A stretch of DNA of 64,000 bases from Desulfovibrio sp. ZJ209 (GTDB taxonomy: Bacteria > Desulfobacterota > Desulfovibrionia > Desulfovibrionales > Desulfovibrionaceae): contig NZ_JAAKEJ010000001.1 of assembly GCF_011039135.1 (NCBI RefSeq), positions 496,001 to 560,000 on the forward strand, written 5' to 3'. Positions 18,524-26,442 of the stretch are shown piece after piece. Under the pieces are notes generated by a model. That model was not told the DNA's origin, searched no databases, and saw only the letters and a program-made list of their open reading frames with translations. Position 1 is the first letter of the stretch, and every line of letters starts with the position of its first letter. The position numbers were made by a program, and so were the translations under genes.

Positions 18524-19921
18524 CTAGATGAATTCGTCCATGCGGCCCGAGCGCACCTTCTGGAGAAGGCGCTCCGCCGCACCGCGCTCATGCTCCGGCA
18601 ATTGCTCCAGCTTTTCGGCGATGACCTTTTCGCCGAGCTGGCGCGTGTAGGGCGTGGCGTAATTGATGAGGAATTCCATGAAGCCGGCCATGGAATTGGG
18701 CCCGCACTGGGACTTGATGCTGCCGTTGCGCACGAGGGAGATGAATTCCCGGCCGCTGCGGCCGAGGCGCGGGCAGGCCGTGCAGAACGAGGGCAGGTGC
18801 CGCGCTTCTTCCAGAAGGAAGCGCACCACCTCGTCGAGGTGGCATTCCTCGCCGATGGGGAAGGGCGCTTTTTCGCCGGGGGCGTCCGTCCAGCTCTCAT
18901 AGGGGTTGGCGACACTGCCGGTGAGCAGTTGCGAACAGCCGATATTGCAGGCCTCGCGCCACACGCCGGCGGGCTCGCGCGTGGTGAGCAGGATGCCCGT
19001 ATACGGAATGGCCAGGCGCGTGATGGCCACCGCGCGGAGGAATTCATCGTCATTCAAGGCATAGGGCGCCTGGAAGTCGCAGCCGGGCGCGGGGCGCACC
19101 CGATGCAGGTTGACGGTGCGCGCGCCCGCGCCGTAGGCCTGTGCCAAGTGCGCGGCGTGGGCGGCGAGGCCCAGAAGGTCGAATTCCCACGGGCCGAGGC
19201 CGAGCGCGAGCCCGAGGCCTACGTCGGGCATGCCGGATTCGAGCGCCACGCTCGGGCCGGCGAGGCGGCCGGCAAAGTCGCTCTTGGGGCCGTCAGGGTG
19301 GGCGTTGTGATAGCTCTTTTCGTGGTAGGTTTCCTGGTAGATGTTGACCGTGCCCGCCTCGGTGCGCTTGAGCACCGCGTATTCTTCCGGCGTGAGCACG
19401 CCGAGGTCGAAATTGACGCGCCTGATCTCGCCCATGCCGTCATAGAGCCTGAGCAGGGCCTCCGTGGTCTCGGCCCAGTACTCCACGTCGGATTCGGTGC
19501 TCTGCCCGCTCACGAGCACCACGCGCTTGTGACCCTGGCGGATGAGCTTGCGCGCGGCCTCGCGGATCTCAGCCGGGTTGAGGCGCTTGCGCTGGACCGC
19601 GGTATTGCCCTTGCGCGAGGCGCAATAGCGGCATTCGCTGGCACAGGTGTTGCTGACGTGCAGGGGGGCGGTGAGCACGATGCGGTCGCCATAGACCTTT
19701 TGCTTCACAAGGTCGGCGGTGCCGAAAATGAGGGTGAGGTCCTCGGGCTTCCGCACGCGCAAAAGGGCCACGATCTCGTCCGGGCCCAGAGGCTCCAGGG
19801 CCAGGGACTTGTCGAGGATGTCGCGGACGACCGCGGTTTCGGGCGCGCTTTCACGGGCAAGTGCCGTTTCGATGGCAACGGGGTCCAGCCAGGACGGAGC
19901 GGAAGCGGAAGTGCCGGGCAT
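18524..19921 (-). CDS. hydG: HydG, [FeFe]-hydrogenase maturase (radical SAM tyrosine lyase)
   Basis: 465 residues, the family length. HydG cleaves tyrosine to p-cresol, CO and cyanide to build the organometallic precursor of the H-cluster. The radical SAM CX3CX2C is CASECRYC (Cys93, 97, 100). The C-terminal extension that separates HydG from ThiH is present: CTACPRLGRSGREF and a third Cys 22 residues after the second (CX2CX22C), which binds the auxiliary cluster. AAGGA precedes the ATG. hydF lies about 2 kb away on the other strand; hydE and hydrogenase subunits are not in the window. Confidence 0.93.
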   Translation of the reverse strand: MPGTSASAPSWLDPVAIETALARESAPETAVVRDILDKSLALEPLGPDEIVALLRVRKPEDLTLIFGTADLVKQKVYGDRIVLTAPLHVSNTCASECRYCASRKGNTAVQRKRLNPAEIREAARKLIRQGHKRVVLVSGQSTESDVEYWAETTEALLRLYDGMGEIRRVNFDLGVLTPEEYAVLKRTEAGTVNIYQETYHEKSYHNAHPDGPKSDFAGRLAGPSVALESGMPDVGLGLALGLGPWEFDLLGLAAHAAHLAQAYGAGARTVNLHRVRPAPGCDFQAPYALNDDEFLRAVAITRLAIPYTGILLTTREPAGVWREACNIGCSQLLTGSVANPYESWTDAPGEKAPFPIGEECHLDEVVRFLLEEARHLPSFCTACPRLGRSGREFISLVRNGSIKSQCGPNSMAGFMEFLINYATPYTRQLGEKVIAEKLEQLPEHERGAAERLLQKVRSGRMDEFI

Positions 19922-20047
19922 GAGTGCATCCTTCAGGTGGCAAAAGGTGAGCCCGCGGCCATGGGCTGCGGGAAGGGACGGATGTCTGGATGGCGGAAAT
20001 CTAGCATGTTGCGGAACAAAACGCCAGCCGCAAGGAATGCGCCCGCG

Positions 20048-21205
20048 TCAGGACAGGTTGCGGGCCTGTCGGGAGCGCCGCTTCTTGGGCTTGGCCGGCG
20101 CCGCGGGGGCCGGTTTTTCCGGGGCGGCCGGCGTGAGGTCTGGCGGGGGCGGGATGTGCGGCACATTGCCGGCGCTCCCAAGGTGCCGGAGAAAGAAGTC
20201 CGTGAGCGCGGCGTCGAGGCGGCGCCCCAGGGCCGAGCGTGTTTCGGCCGTGACCGAGGTGCACAGCTCGGGGAGCTCCGCGGCGATGGAGGGCGGGCAC
20301 GGGGCCATGAGTGCCCCGGTATCGGCCTCGGGGAGCTCCAGCACCGTGGCCTTGAGCCCGGGCAGGCGCGCGATGGCGCCGGCATGGAGCTCGGCCCTGT
20401 CCACCTTTTCCGCCCCGGCCACCACGAGCAGGAGCGGCGGATAAAAATGGCGGAAGGATCCGGGCCCGAACAAAAGCCCGTAGCCGGGCGCCACCGCGGC
20501 CACGGCCTTGACGCGCTGGTCGGCAAGGCTGCGCGTGAGGGGGAAGCCCGCGCAGATGGCGTCGATCTTGCCCCTGACCCAGGGATTGCAATAGGCGTCT
20601 CCGGGGCCGGCCCGCGCGCAATACTGGCCCCAGGGCGCGCAGTCGGGGAGCGCCCCCCCGAGCAGCAGCGCCGCGGCCGCCCCGGTGCCGAAGCCGAGCA
20701 CGCCGATGCGCGCAGGGTCGATGGAGGCCGAGAGTTCCTTGTCCGCAAGCAGCACGTCGATGGTGCCCGTGAGCTCCTTCACCCGGTTTTCGAGCTGCGC
20801 CCAGGTGAAAAGGTCGTCCATGTTGTGCATGCTGTCCCGGGCGTGGGCCGGGGCGGCCACCACGAAGCCGCGCGCCGCGAGCCTGGCCGCCGTGTCGTGA
20901 TAGGAAAAGCGGGTGCCCGGCGTCGCGTGCGAGAGCAGGAGCAGGGGAAAGCGCCCCTCGGCCGGGCGCCCGTTGCGCGCGGCGTAGAGCGTCCACGGTG
21001 TGTAGCTGAGTTCGCGCGGCGCGCGGGTGCCCGGATACCAGACATTGATGTCCAGGCGCAGGGCCGGCTCGCCCGTGAGCTCCCCCAAGGTGCGGAAGGC
21101 CGGCTTGTATGCCTCGGCGGCGTTGGCGCCCGTGATGGACGCCTGCAGCAGGAGGAGGGCGGAGAGGGCGGCCGCGCAGAGCCGCGTCCAGTGATGGCAG
21201 CGCAT
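20048..21205 (-). CDS. Alpha/beta-hydrolase-like exported protein lacking the catalytic serine
   Basis: 385 residues starting MRCHHWTRLC with a signal peptide of about 28 residues; a longer frame to 21340 overlaps the DedA leader. The fold matches the predicted dienelactone hydrolase/acetylhydrolase group (FPLLLLSHATPGTRFSYHDT, DPARIGVLGFGTGAAAALLL, PPLLLVVAGAEKVDRAELHA). The nucleophile elbow, normally GxSxG, reads GFGTG here with Gly173 in the serine position, and the usual catalytic-His segment before APCPP reads ADTGALM. It therefore looks inactive as a serine hydrolase. The tail is Pro/Ala/Lys/Arg-rich. Located between hydG and dedA; role unknown. Confidence 0.8.
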   Translation of the reverse strand: MRCHHWTRLCAAALSALLLLQASITGANAAEAYKPAFRTLGELTGEPALRLDINVWYPGTRAPRELSYTPWTLYAARNGRPAEGRFPLLLLSHATPGTRFSYHDTAARLAARGFVVAAPAHARDSMHNMDDLFTWAQLENRVKELTGTIDVLLADKELSASIDPARIGVLGFGTGAAAALLLGGALPDCAPWGQYCARAGPGDAYCNPWVRGKIDAICAGFPLTRSLADQRVKAVAAVAPGYGLLFGPGSFRHFYPPLLLVVAGAEKVDRAELHAGAIARLPGLKATVLELPEADTGALMAPCPPSIAAELPELCTSVTAETRSALGRRLDAALTDFFLRHLGSAGNVPHIPPPPDLTPAAPEKPAPAAPAKPKKRRSRQARNLS

Positions 21206-21330
21206 GGCGCCTGTTGTGCCACAGGCGCCCGTGGGGTACAAGAGGCGGGCGGGGCGCCGGCGCGGCTTCGCGCAGCGTGCGGACGCCGGGCAAGCGCCCG
21301 CCCAGCCGCGGCCCCCAGCAGGAGTGAGTG

Positions 21331-22011
21331 ATGGAAACATTGAGCTTTTTCCTGGATTTCGTGCTCCACATCGATGTCCACCTTTTCGAGCTGGTGGACC
21401 AGTACGGCATGTGGATCTACGGCATCCTGTTCGTCATCGTGTTTTGCGAGACAGGGCTTGTGGTCACGCCCTTCCTGCCCGGGGACTCGCTGCTTTTCGC
21501 CTCGGGCGTGGTGGCCGGGGCGGGGCTCATGGGCTACCCCGAGATCATGCTCGTCCTGCTCGCCGCGGGCATCAGCGGCGACGCGGTGAACTACTGCATC
21601 GGCCGGCATGTGGGGCCGCCCATCTTCGCGCGCGACACAAGGTTCATCAAGAAGGAATACCTGCTCAAGGCGCACCATTTTTATGAGCGCCACGGCGGCA
21701 AGGCCATCGTGCTCGCGCGCTTCATCCCCATCGTGCGCACCTTCGCGCCCTTCGTGGCCGGCATCGCGCTCATGAACCCGGCGGTGTTTTTCTTTTACAA
21801 CATCATCGGCTGCCTGCTCTGGGTGGGCGCGCTCGTCTCCGCCGGCTTCTTCCTCGGCAACCTCGCGTGGGTGCGCGAGAATTTCAGCCTCATCGTCTAT
21901 GCCATCATCCTCATTTCCGTGCTGCCGGTGGCCATCGAGCTCGCGCGCGGATGGCTCGGGCGCGGGAGGGAAGCCCCGGCGCACAAGGAGGACGACGATG
22001 GCTCCCGCTAA
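21331..22011 (+). CDS. DedA-family membrane protein
   Basis: 226 residues with about five to six membrane segments. The family signature is clear: FCETGLVVTPFLPGDSLLFA, GRHVGPPIFARD, and FYERHGGKAIVLARFIPIVR followed by TFAPFVAGIALM. DedA proteins are inner-membrane transporters; some are phospholipid scramblases/flippases needed for proton motive force and lipid-carrier recycling. The ATG at 21331 has AGGAG six bases upstream; a GTG three bases earlier is possible. Its 3' end overlaps hydF by 14 bp, so hydF translation is probably coupled to it, an unusual pairing. Confidence 0.93.
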   Translation: METLSFFLDFVLHIDVHLFELVDQYGMWIYGILFVIVFCETGLVVTPFLPGDSLLFASGVVAGAGLMGYPEIMLVLLAAGISGDAVNYCIGRHVGPPIFARDTRFIKKEYLLKAHHFYERHGGKAIVLARFIPIVRTFAPFVAGIALMNPAVFFFYNIIGCLLWVGALVSAGFFLGNLAWVRENFSLIVYAIILISVLPVAIELARGWLGRGREAPAHKEDDDGSR

Positions 22012-23305
22012 TAAAGGCCCGGCGCCGGGCACTGAGCCGCCGGAGGGGCGGGGCGCGCCCAAGGGGCTGCGGCCGCATATCGCCCTCGTGGGCCGGCGCA
22101 ACGCGGGCAAGTCCTCCCTGCTCAACGCGCTGGCCGGGCAGGCCGTGTCCATTGTGTCGGAAACGCCGGGCACCACCACCGACCCCGTGGCCAAGACCAT
22201 GGAGCTCGCGCCGCTCGGGCCCGTGGTGCTGCTGGATACGGCGGGCATCGATGACGAAGGCGCCCTCGGCGGCCAGCGTGTGGAGCGCACGAAGAACGCC
22301 CTGCGCGGCGTGGACGCCGCCCTGCTCGTCACGGACAGGGGCCGCTGGGAGGCGCCCGAGCGCGATCTGGCGGCCCTGCTTGAGGAACTGGCCATCCCCT
22401 TTGCCGTCATCCGCAACAAGGCGGATAGGGATGGGGAGGGGGCAGATGAACTCCCCGGGCAGCATGGCGAGATCCCCGTATCCGCCAAGTCGGGCGCCGG
22501 CGTGGGCGCCGTCGTGGCGGCGCTCGCGCGCATCCTACCCGAAGCGGCGCTTGCGCAGCCGCCGCTCCTCGCGGACCTGCTGCCCGCAGGGGCGCTCGCC
22601 GTGCTGGTGGTGCCACTGGATTCGGGCGCGCCCAAGGGGCGCCTCATCCAGCCGCAGGTGCAGGCTATCCGTGACTGCCTGGACGGCCATGCCAGCTGCC
22701 TCGTCACCACGCCCGGGGAATATGCGGGCGCGCTTGGGCGGCTGGCCGTGCCGCCGGATCTTGTCATCTGCGATTCGCAGGTCGTGCGCGAGACAGTGGC
22801 GGCCACGCCGGAGGATGTGCCCCTGACGACCTTTTCCATCCTCATGGCGCGCCTCAAGGGCGACCTCGCCGAGCTCGCCGCCGGGGCGGCCGCCCTGGAG
22901 GGGCTTGCGCCCGGTGATACGGTCGTCATCCAGGAGGGCTGCTCGCACCACCCGCAGGCGGACGATATCGGCCGTGTCAAGCTGCCGCGGCTGTTGCGCG
23001 CGCTGGCCGGCGGGGACGTGAAGGCGGTGGTCGCCGCGGGCACGGAATTTTTCGCCTACCCAGAAGGCGCCCGGGCCGTCATCCATTGCGGCGGCTGCGT
23101 CATCACGCGGCGCCAGATGCTCGGGCGCATGGCCGCCGCCCGAGGCATGGGCCTCCCCATGACCAATTACGGCGTGGCCCTCTCGCTTGGGCAGGGCGTG
23201 CTCGAGCGCGCGCTGGCGCCCTTTCCCGACGCGCTTACCGCCTACCGGGAGGCCCGGGCCAGGGCGCGGAGAGGGGAGCCCGGCACGCGCCCGGGGCGCG
23301 CCTGA
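21998..23305 (+). CDS. hydF: HydF, [FeFe]-hydrogenase H-cluster maturation GTPase
   Basis: 435 residues. HydF is the scaffold that receives the 2Fe subcluster and delivers it to hydrogenase. The N-terminal GTPase has GRRNAGKSS, DTAGIDD, NKADRD and SAKSGAG. The C-terminal Fe-S site CxH...HCxxC is present as CSHH and HCGGC about 45 residues apart. The end (GLPMTNYGVALSLGQGVLER) is typical. The ATG at 21998 follows AAGGAG at seven bases, inside the end of dedA. HydE is not seen here. Confidence 0.94.
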   Translation: MAPANKGPAPGTEPPEGRGAPKGLRPHIALVGRRNAGKSSLLNALAGQAVSIVSETPGTTTDPVAKTMELAPLGPVVLLDTAGIDDEGALGGQRVERTKNALRGVDAALLVTDRGRWEAPERDLAALLEELAIPFAVIRNKADRDGEGADELPGQHGEIPVSAKSGAGVGAVVAALARILPEAALAQPPLLADLLPAGALAVLVVPLDSGAPKGRLIQPQVQAIRDCLDGHASCLVTTPGEYAGALGRLAVPPDLVICDSQVVRETVAATPEDVPLTTFSILMARLKGDLAELAAGAAALEGLAPGDTVVIQEGCSHHPQADDIGRVKLPRLLRALAGGDVKAVVAAGTEFFAYPEGARAVIHCGGCVITRRQMLGRMAAARGMGLPMTNYGVALSLGQGVLERALAPFPDALTAYREARARARRGEPGTRPGRA

Positions 23306-23384
23306 GGCTTGCCAGCGCTGGCGCCAGCGGCTATGAAGGGGCGAGAATGACGCAAGGCGAGTGCCCAAGCGAGAGGAGAAGCGC

Positions 23385-24410
23385 GTGAATATCGTGTGCC
23401 CGCAGTGCGGTTTCAGCCGTCGTCTGCCGGAGGACCGCCTGCCCGGCGAGGTGGTCATCGCCACCTGCCCCCAATGCGCCTGCCGTTTCCGTTTCTCCGT
23501 CCGCGACGGGGTGCTCGGCGTGCTGCCGCCGAGGGAAGAGGCCGGGCCCCGCGTTGTTCCCCTGCGGCAGGGCGGCGCCTCCGCCCATGGTGCTCCCTCC
23601 GACTTGCCGCCGGGCGCCGTTATCCCCGGTGCCACCAGTGAGCCGCACGAGGAGCAGCCTGCGCGCGACGCGGGGCCTGAAACCGAGGAAGAGGAAGACA
23701 TCCGCGAGACGGCCCGGCGCGCCTATGCCCGCGAGGCTGCCCGGTTCGCGCAGGGTGACGAGGAGGCCCGCGCCCCGGGCGATACCGTCCTGCTGGACGT
23801 GAACCCCTGGGACGCCGCCCCGGCCAATGGCGGCTGGCTCCAGGCCTTTTACCAGACCGTCCTGCGGGTCATGTTCGCCGCGCCGCGCTTTTTTGCGGGC
23901 TTGAGGCCGCATGCGCGCCAGCTGCGGCCCCTCGGCTTCTATCTCGTCATCTGCGTCATCCAGACCGTGGTGGAGCGCTTCTGGGGCTCGATGCTCGTTT
24001 CCGCGCTCAGCCCGGCGGCCGCCACGGACCCGCAGCTCGAAAACCTGCTCACGCTGCTCGCCCCCAAGACCGACCTGGCCCTGAGCCTGCTGTTGCGCTG
24101 CGGCCTCCTCGTGCTCCAGCTCTATGTGTTCTCGGCGCTCATGTTCCTCGCCTACCGCATCGTGGCGCGCGAGCGCACGAGTTTTTCGCTCATCTTCCAG
24201 ATCATGGCCTACAGCTCGGCGCCGGCACTGCTCTGCATCGTTCCCGCGCTGGGCTCGCTGGCCGGCATGGTCTGGGGGCTCGCCTGCCTGGCCGTGGGCT
24301 GCCGCGCGGCCTTGAGGCTCAACTGGGCGCAGACGCTCTTCGGCTTCGTGCCCCTTGCGCTCGTCTTCGGGCCGATCGTGCTCCAGGCCATGACGGCGCT
24401 TCAGGGCTGA
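23385..24410 (+). CDS. Zinc-ribbon and YIP1-like membrane protein
   Basis: 341 residues from a GTG at 23385 with GAGGAG upstream. The N-terminus is a CPQCGFSRR...CPQCACRF zinc ribbon of the MJ0042 type (residues about 4-36), followed by a Pro/Glu-rich linker to about 130. The C-terminal 200 residues have four to five hydrophobic segments with the layout of the YIP1/DUF1282 family (VLRVMFAAPRFFAGLRP; LIFQIMAYSSAPALLCIVPA). Such proteins sit in the inner membrane; function unknown. It lies 79 bp downstream of hydF on the same strand, and its neighbour encodes a lipoprotein. Confidence 0.82.
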   Translation: MNIVCPQCGFSRRLPEDRLPGEVVIATCPQCACRFRFSVRDGVLGVLPPREEAGPRVVPLRQGGASAHGAPSDLPPGAVIPGATSEPHEEQPARDAGPETEEEEDIRETARRAYAREAARFAQGDEEARAPGDTVLLDVNPWDAAPANGGWLQAFYQTVLRVMFAAPRFFAGLRPHARQLRPLGFYLVICVIQTVVERFWGSMLVSALSPAAATDPQLENLLTLLAPKTDLALSLLLRCGLLVLQLYVFSALMFLAYRIVARERTSFSLIFQIMAYSSAPALLCIVPALGSLAGMVWGLACLAVGCRAALRLNWAQTLFGFVPLALVFGPIVLQAMTALQG

Positions 24411-24443
24411 AACCCGCGGCGCGCCATGGGCGCTGCTGGCATG

Positions 24444-24510
24444 GATTTCGCAGCCTTTCCACCTGATGGTGGGAGCCGCCGCATGGCCAGCCCCTCCACT
24501 GCGCGAAATC
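24444..24510 (+). promoter_or_regulatory. Structured leader before the lipoprotein gene
   Basis: GATTTCGC (24444-24451) pairs perfectly with GCGAAATC (24503-24510), enclosing a second hairpin CCACC-TGAT-GGTGG (24459-24472). There is no T-run. It lies 40 bp upstream of the next start codon. Confidence 0.4.
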
Positions 24511-24549
24511 GACTGAAGCCGGGCGCCCACGCCTGAGGGAGATACTGTC

Positions 24550-25329
24550 ATGACTTCGACGCCAAACGCTTGCGCCTGCGCAAAAACCTGCGGCAATTTC
24601 CTTGCGCGGGCCATCGCCGCCCCGTTGCTTGCCATCCTCGTGGCCCTCGCCGCCGCGGGTTGCGCCAAATCCCCGGACGACAGCCGCTCGGCGGTCACCC
24701 TCACGGGCGACTTGAGCACGCCCATCCAGATCCAGACGGACAATTTCGTGCGCCGCCAGCCGCCCGTGGCCTATGTTTCGCCCACGGCCCCGCTGGGGCA
24801 CAAGCCCACGGCCCTCTTCGTGCCCCTGCGCATGGTGCAGCAGACCACCAATGCCGTGACCTTCAGCGACCTGCTCTCACGGCAGATATGGCAGGTCTGG
24901 CTTTCGCTCGGCGCCTTCAAGACGCTTGAATACGCGCCCTGGGCCGGCCCCTTCGAGCGGGAGCGCGCGCTCGCCATCGCGCGCCAGCAGGGGGCGGAGT
25001 TGCTCGTCGGCGGCTACATCAATCATTTCATGGATGGCGGCTCGGGCGGCGAAAGCTCGGTCTCGCTCTCCATGGAGGTCTATGACGTGAAGACCGGCAC
25101 CCTCTTGTGGTCGCTCGCCGAGGGCGGCAGCATGGAGGCCCGCAAGGTGCACGATTTCTATCTCTTTTCCATCACCGAGCGCAATCCGGCCGATCCCTCG
25201 GGCCTTATCACGCGCAGCCTCGCGTGGGACATGGGGCGGCTTATCCTTGGCTGGGTGGATCCCACGGCCGTCCAGTTGCAGGGCGAGCCCTCGCTTTGGG
25301 ACAGGATCACGGGGAACGAGGCCTTCTAA
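24550..25329 (+). CDS. Lipoprotein of unknown function
   Basis: 259 residues with a long signal peptide ending in a lipobox LAAAGC at about residue 38. The mature part has a mixed fold with TALFVPLRMVQQTTNAVTFS, QGAELLVGGYINHFMDGGSG and VSLSMEVYDVKTGTLLWSLA. The last two resemble the CsgG/LpoB-like group of envelope lipoproteins, but the match is weak. GAGGGAG lies upstream of the ATG. It may form an operon with the YIP1-like gene 139 bp upstream, and a terminator follows. Family not recognised with confidence. Confidence 0.82.
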   Translation: MTSTPNACACAKTCGNFLARAIAAPLLAILVALAAAGCAKSPDDSRSAVTLTGDLSTPIQIQTDNFVRRQPPVAYVSPTAPLGHKPTALFVPLRMVQQTTNAVTFSDLLSRQIWQVWLSLGAFKTLEYAPWAGPFERERALAIARQQGAELLVGGYINHFMDGGSGGESSVSLSMEVYDVKTGTLLWSLAEGGSMEARKVHDFYLFSITERNPADPSGLITRSLAWDMGRLILGWVDPTAVQLQGEPSLWDRITGNEAF

Positions 25330-25373
25330 AAGACGCGCCCGAAAAAGGGCGGCATTCCTTTGCTGACGCGCAA

Positions 25374-25413
25374 AAAACGCTCCCGGGGCGGAATTCGCCA
25401 CGGGAGCGTTTTG
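25374..25413 (+). terminator. Terminator after the lipoprotein gene
   Basis: Stem AACGCTCCCG/CGGGAGCGTT with T residues after it, about 45 bp past the lipoprotein stop. Confidence 0.75.
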
Positions 25414-25454
25414 CGATACTGAATGTGTAGTGGGGCGCGGGCCGGCTCGCACCC

Positions 25455-25706
25455 TCAGCTCTTGGAGCTTGTTCTCGTGCTTTCCCGTGAAGGGGTGAGG
25501 TTGTCCGTCTCCAGGGCGAGGTTGCGGTTCCAGGCGCGGATGGCGGCGCCCTGGGTCACGGACCATTGCTGGAGCGTCTGGCCGCAGGCGCAGACGACGC
25601 GCCAGACTTCTTGGCGGCGCCCGGGGGGCAGCATGGATTCGAGATGGGCGTCCGTGCCGCCGCAGGCAAGGCAGGGGCGGATGGCGTGCGGGTCGAGTTC
25701 CTTCAT
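25455..25706 (-). CDS. Lar-like small zinc protein
   Basis: 83 residues. The layout CxxCGG (PCLACGGTDA), a second CxCG (VCACGQ) and AIRAWNRN matches the restriction-alleviation (Lar) family of small zinc proteins, originally known from prophage Rac, which modulate type I restriction. No phage genes are next to it. It stands alone between the lipoprotein terminator and the gcvH promoter region. Function in this host is not demonstrated. Confidence 0.7.
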   Translation of the reverse strand: MKELDPHAIRPCLACGGTDAHLESMLPPGRRQEVWRVVCACGQTLQQWSVTQGAAIRAWNRNLALETDNLTPSRESTRTSSKS

Positions 25707-25860
25707 GGAGGCATTCTAGCAAGTTTGGGCCTGCCGCACAAGGGCACAGGCGGCCAAGCCTGCGCGCCGGAAGCGGGCGTGCCGAAAAAAATCCTGGTAT
25801 TTCAAGAAGGTGGAAAGGGCATTTCTTCTCCGGGAAGACCGTGTCCCCGGGCGCGCAGCC

Positions 25861-25889
25861 TTGCGCGGCCCCGGTGCCTGTGCTAGTAT
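25861..25889 (+). promoter_or_regulatory. Candidate sigma-70 promoter for the gcvH-like gene
   Basis: TTGCGC and TAGTAT are 17 bases apart, with a TGC extended -10 before TAGTAT. Transcription would begin about 100 bases before the start codon. The -35 box is weak. Confidence 0.4.
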
Positions 25890-25994
25890 GCGGAACAGCC
25901 GGTCAGTCGTGTGCGTGGCCGGATATCGGCGCCCCGGGCTTCGGGGCCGCGGCGAAAACCCGTAAACGCGCCCCAGCGCGAGAAGGATCTCCCC

Positions 25995-26381
25995 ATGGCT
26001 CTCATTCCTGAAAATCTGCGCTACAGTAAGAATCATATGTGGGTTCGCCTGAAGGACGGCGAGGCCGTCATCGGCGTCACCGACTACGCCCAGGCCCAGA
26101 TGGACGGCATCACCTATATGCGCATCCCCTCCGCCGGCTCCCATCTTGCCGCCGGCGAGGTCTGCGGCATGGTGGAATCCTCCAAGCCCACCAAAGACCT
26201 TATTTGCCCGGTGAAGGGCGAGGTTGTGGAAGCCAACGTGGCCCTCGACTCCACGCCCGAGCTCTGCAACAAGGACCCCTACGGCAAGGGCTGGGTCCTG
26301 CGCATCAAGGTGGCCGAGGCCCCCAAGGACCTCATGGACGCCGCGGCCTACGACGCTTTTTGCAAAACGGCCTCCAAGTAA
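25995..26381 (+). CDS. gcvH: Glycine cleavage H-protein-like lipoyl carrier
   Basis: 128 residues, usual length. The lipoyl domain carries MVESSKPTKDLICPVKGEVV, with Lys64 as the expected lipoylation site, and the C-terminal KGWVLRIKV matches the H protein. GcvH shuttles the aminomethyl group between the P, T and L proteins of glycine cleavage. None of those is in the window, so it may serve a remote system or act as a general lipoyl donor. AAGGA precedes the ATG at 25995. A candidate promoter lies about 100 bases upstream and a strong terminator follows. Confidence 0.92.
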   Translation: MALIPENLRYSKNHMWVRLKDGEAVIGVTDYAQAQMDGITYMRIPSAGSHLAAGEVCGMVESSKPTKDLICPVKGEVVEANVALDSTPELCNKDPYGKGWVLRIKVAEAPKDLMDAAAYDAFCKTASK

Positions 26382-26386
26382 CCTTG

Positions 26387-26442
26387 CGCCGCGCCCTGCG
26401 GCCACACTAGCGAGGTTGGCACGCGGGGCGCGGCGTCTTTTT
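26387..26442 (+). terminator. Strong GC-rich terminator after gcvH
   Basis: A nearly perfect 14-bp stem (CGCCGCGCCCTGCG with CGCGGGGCGCGGCG) is followed by TCTTTTT, six bases after the gcvH stop, and ends at the convergent mnmA stop. Confidence 0.85.

Noticed and set aside
25890-25994. Possible glycine riboswitch upstream of gcvH
   Set aside because: The leader has GC hairpins but not the conserved core elements of the glycine aptamer.
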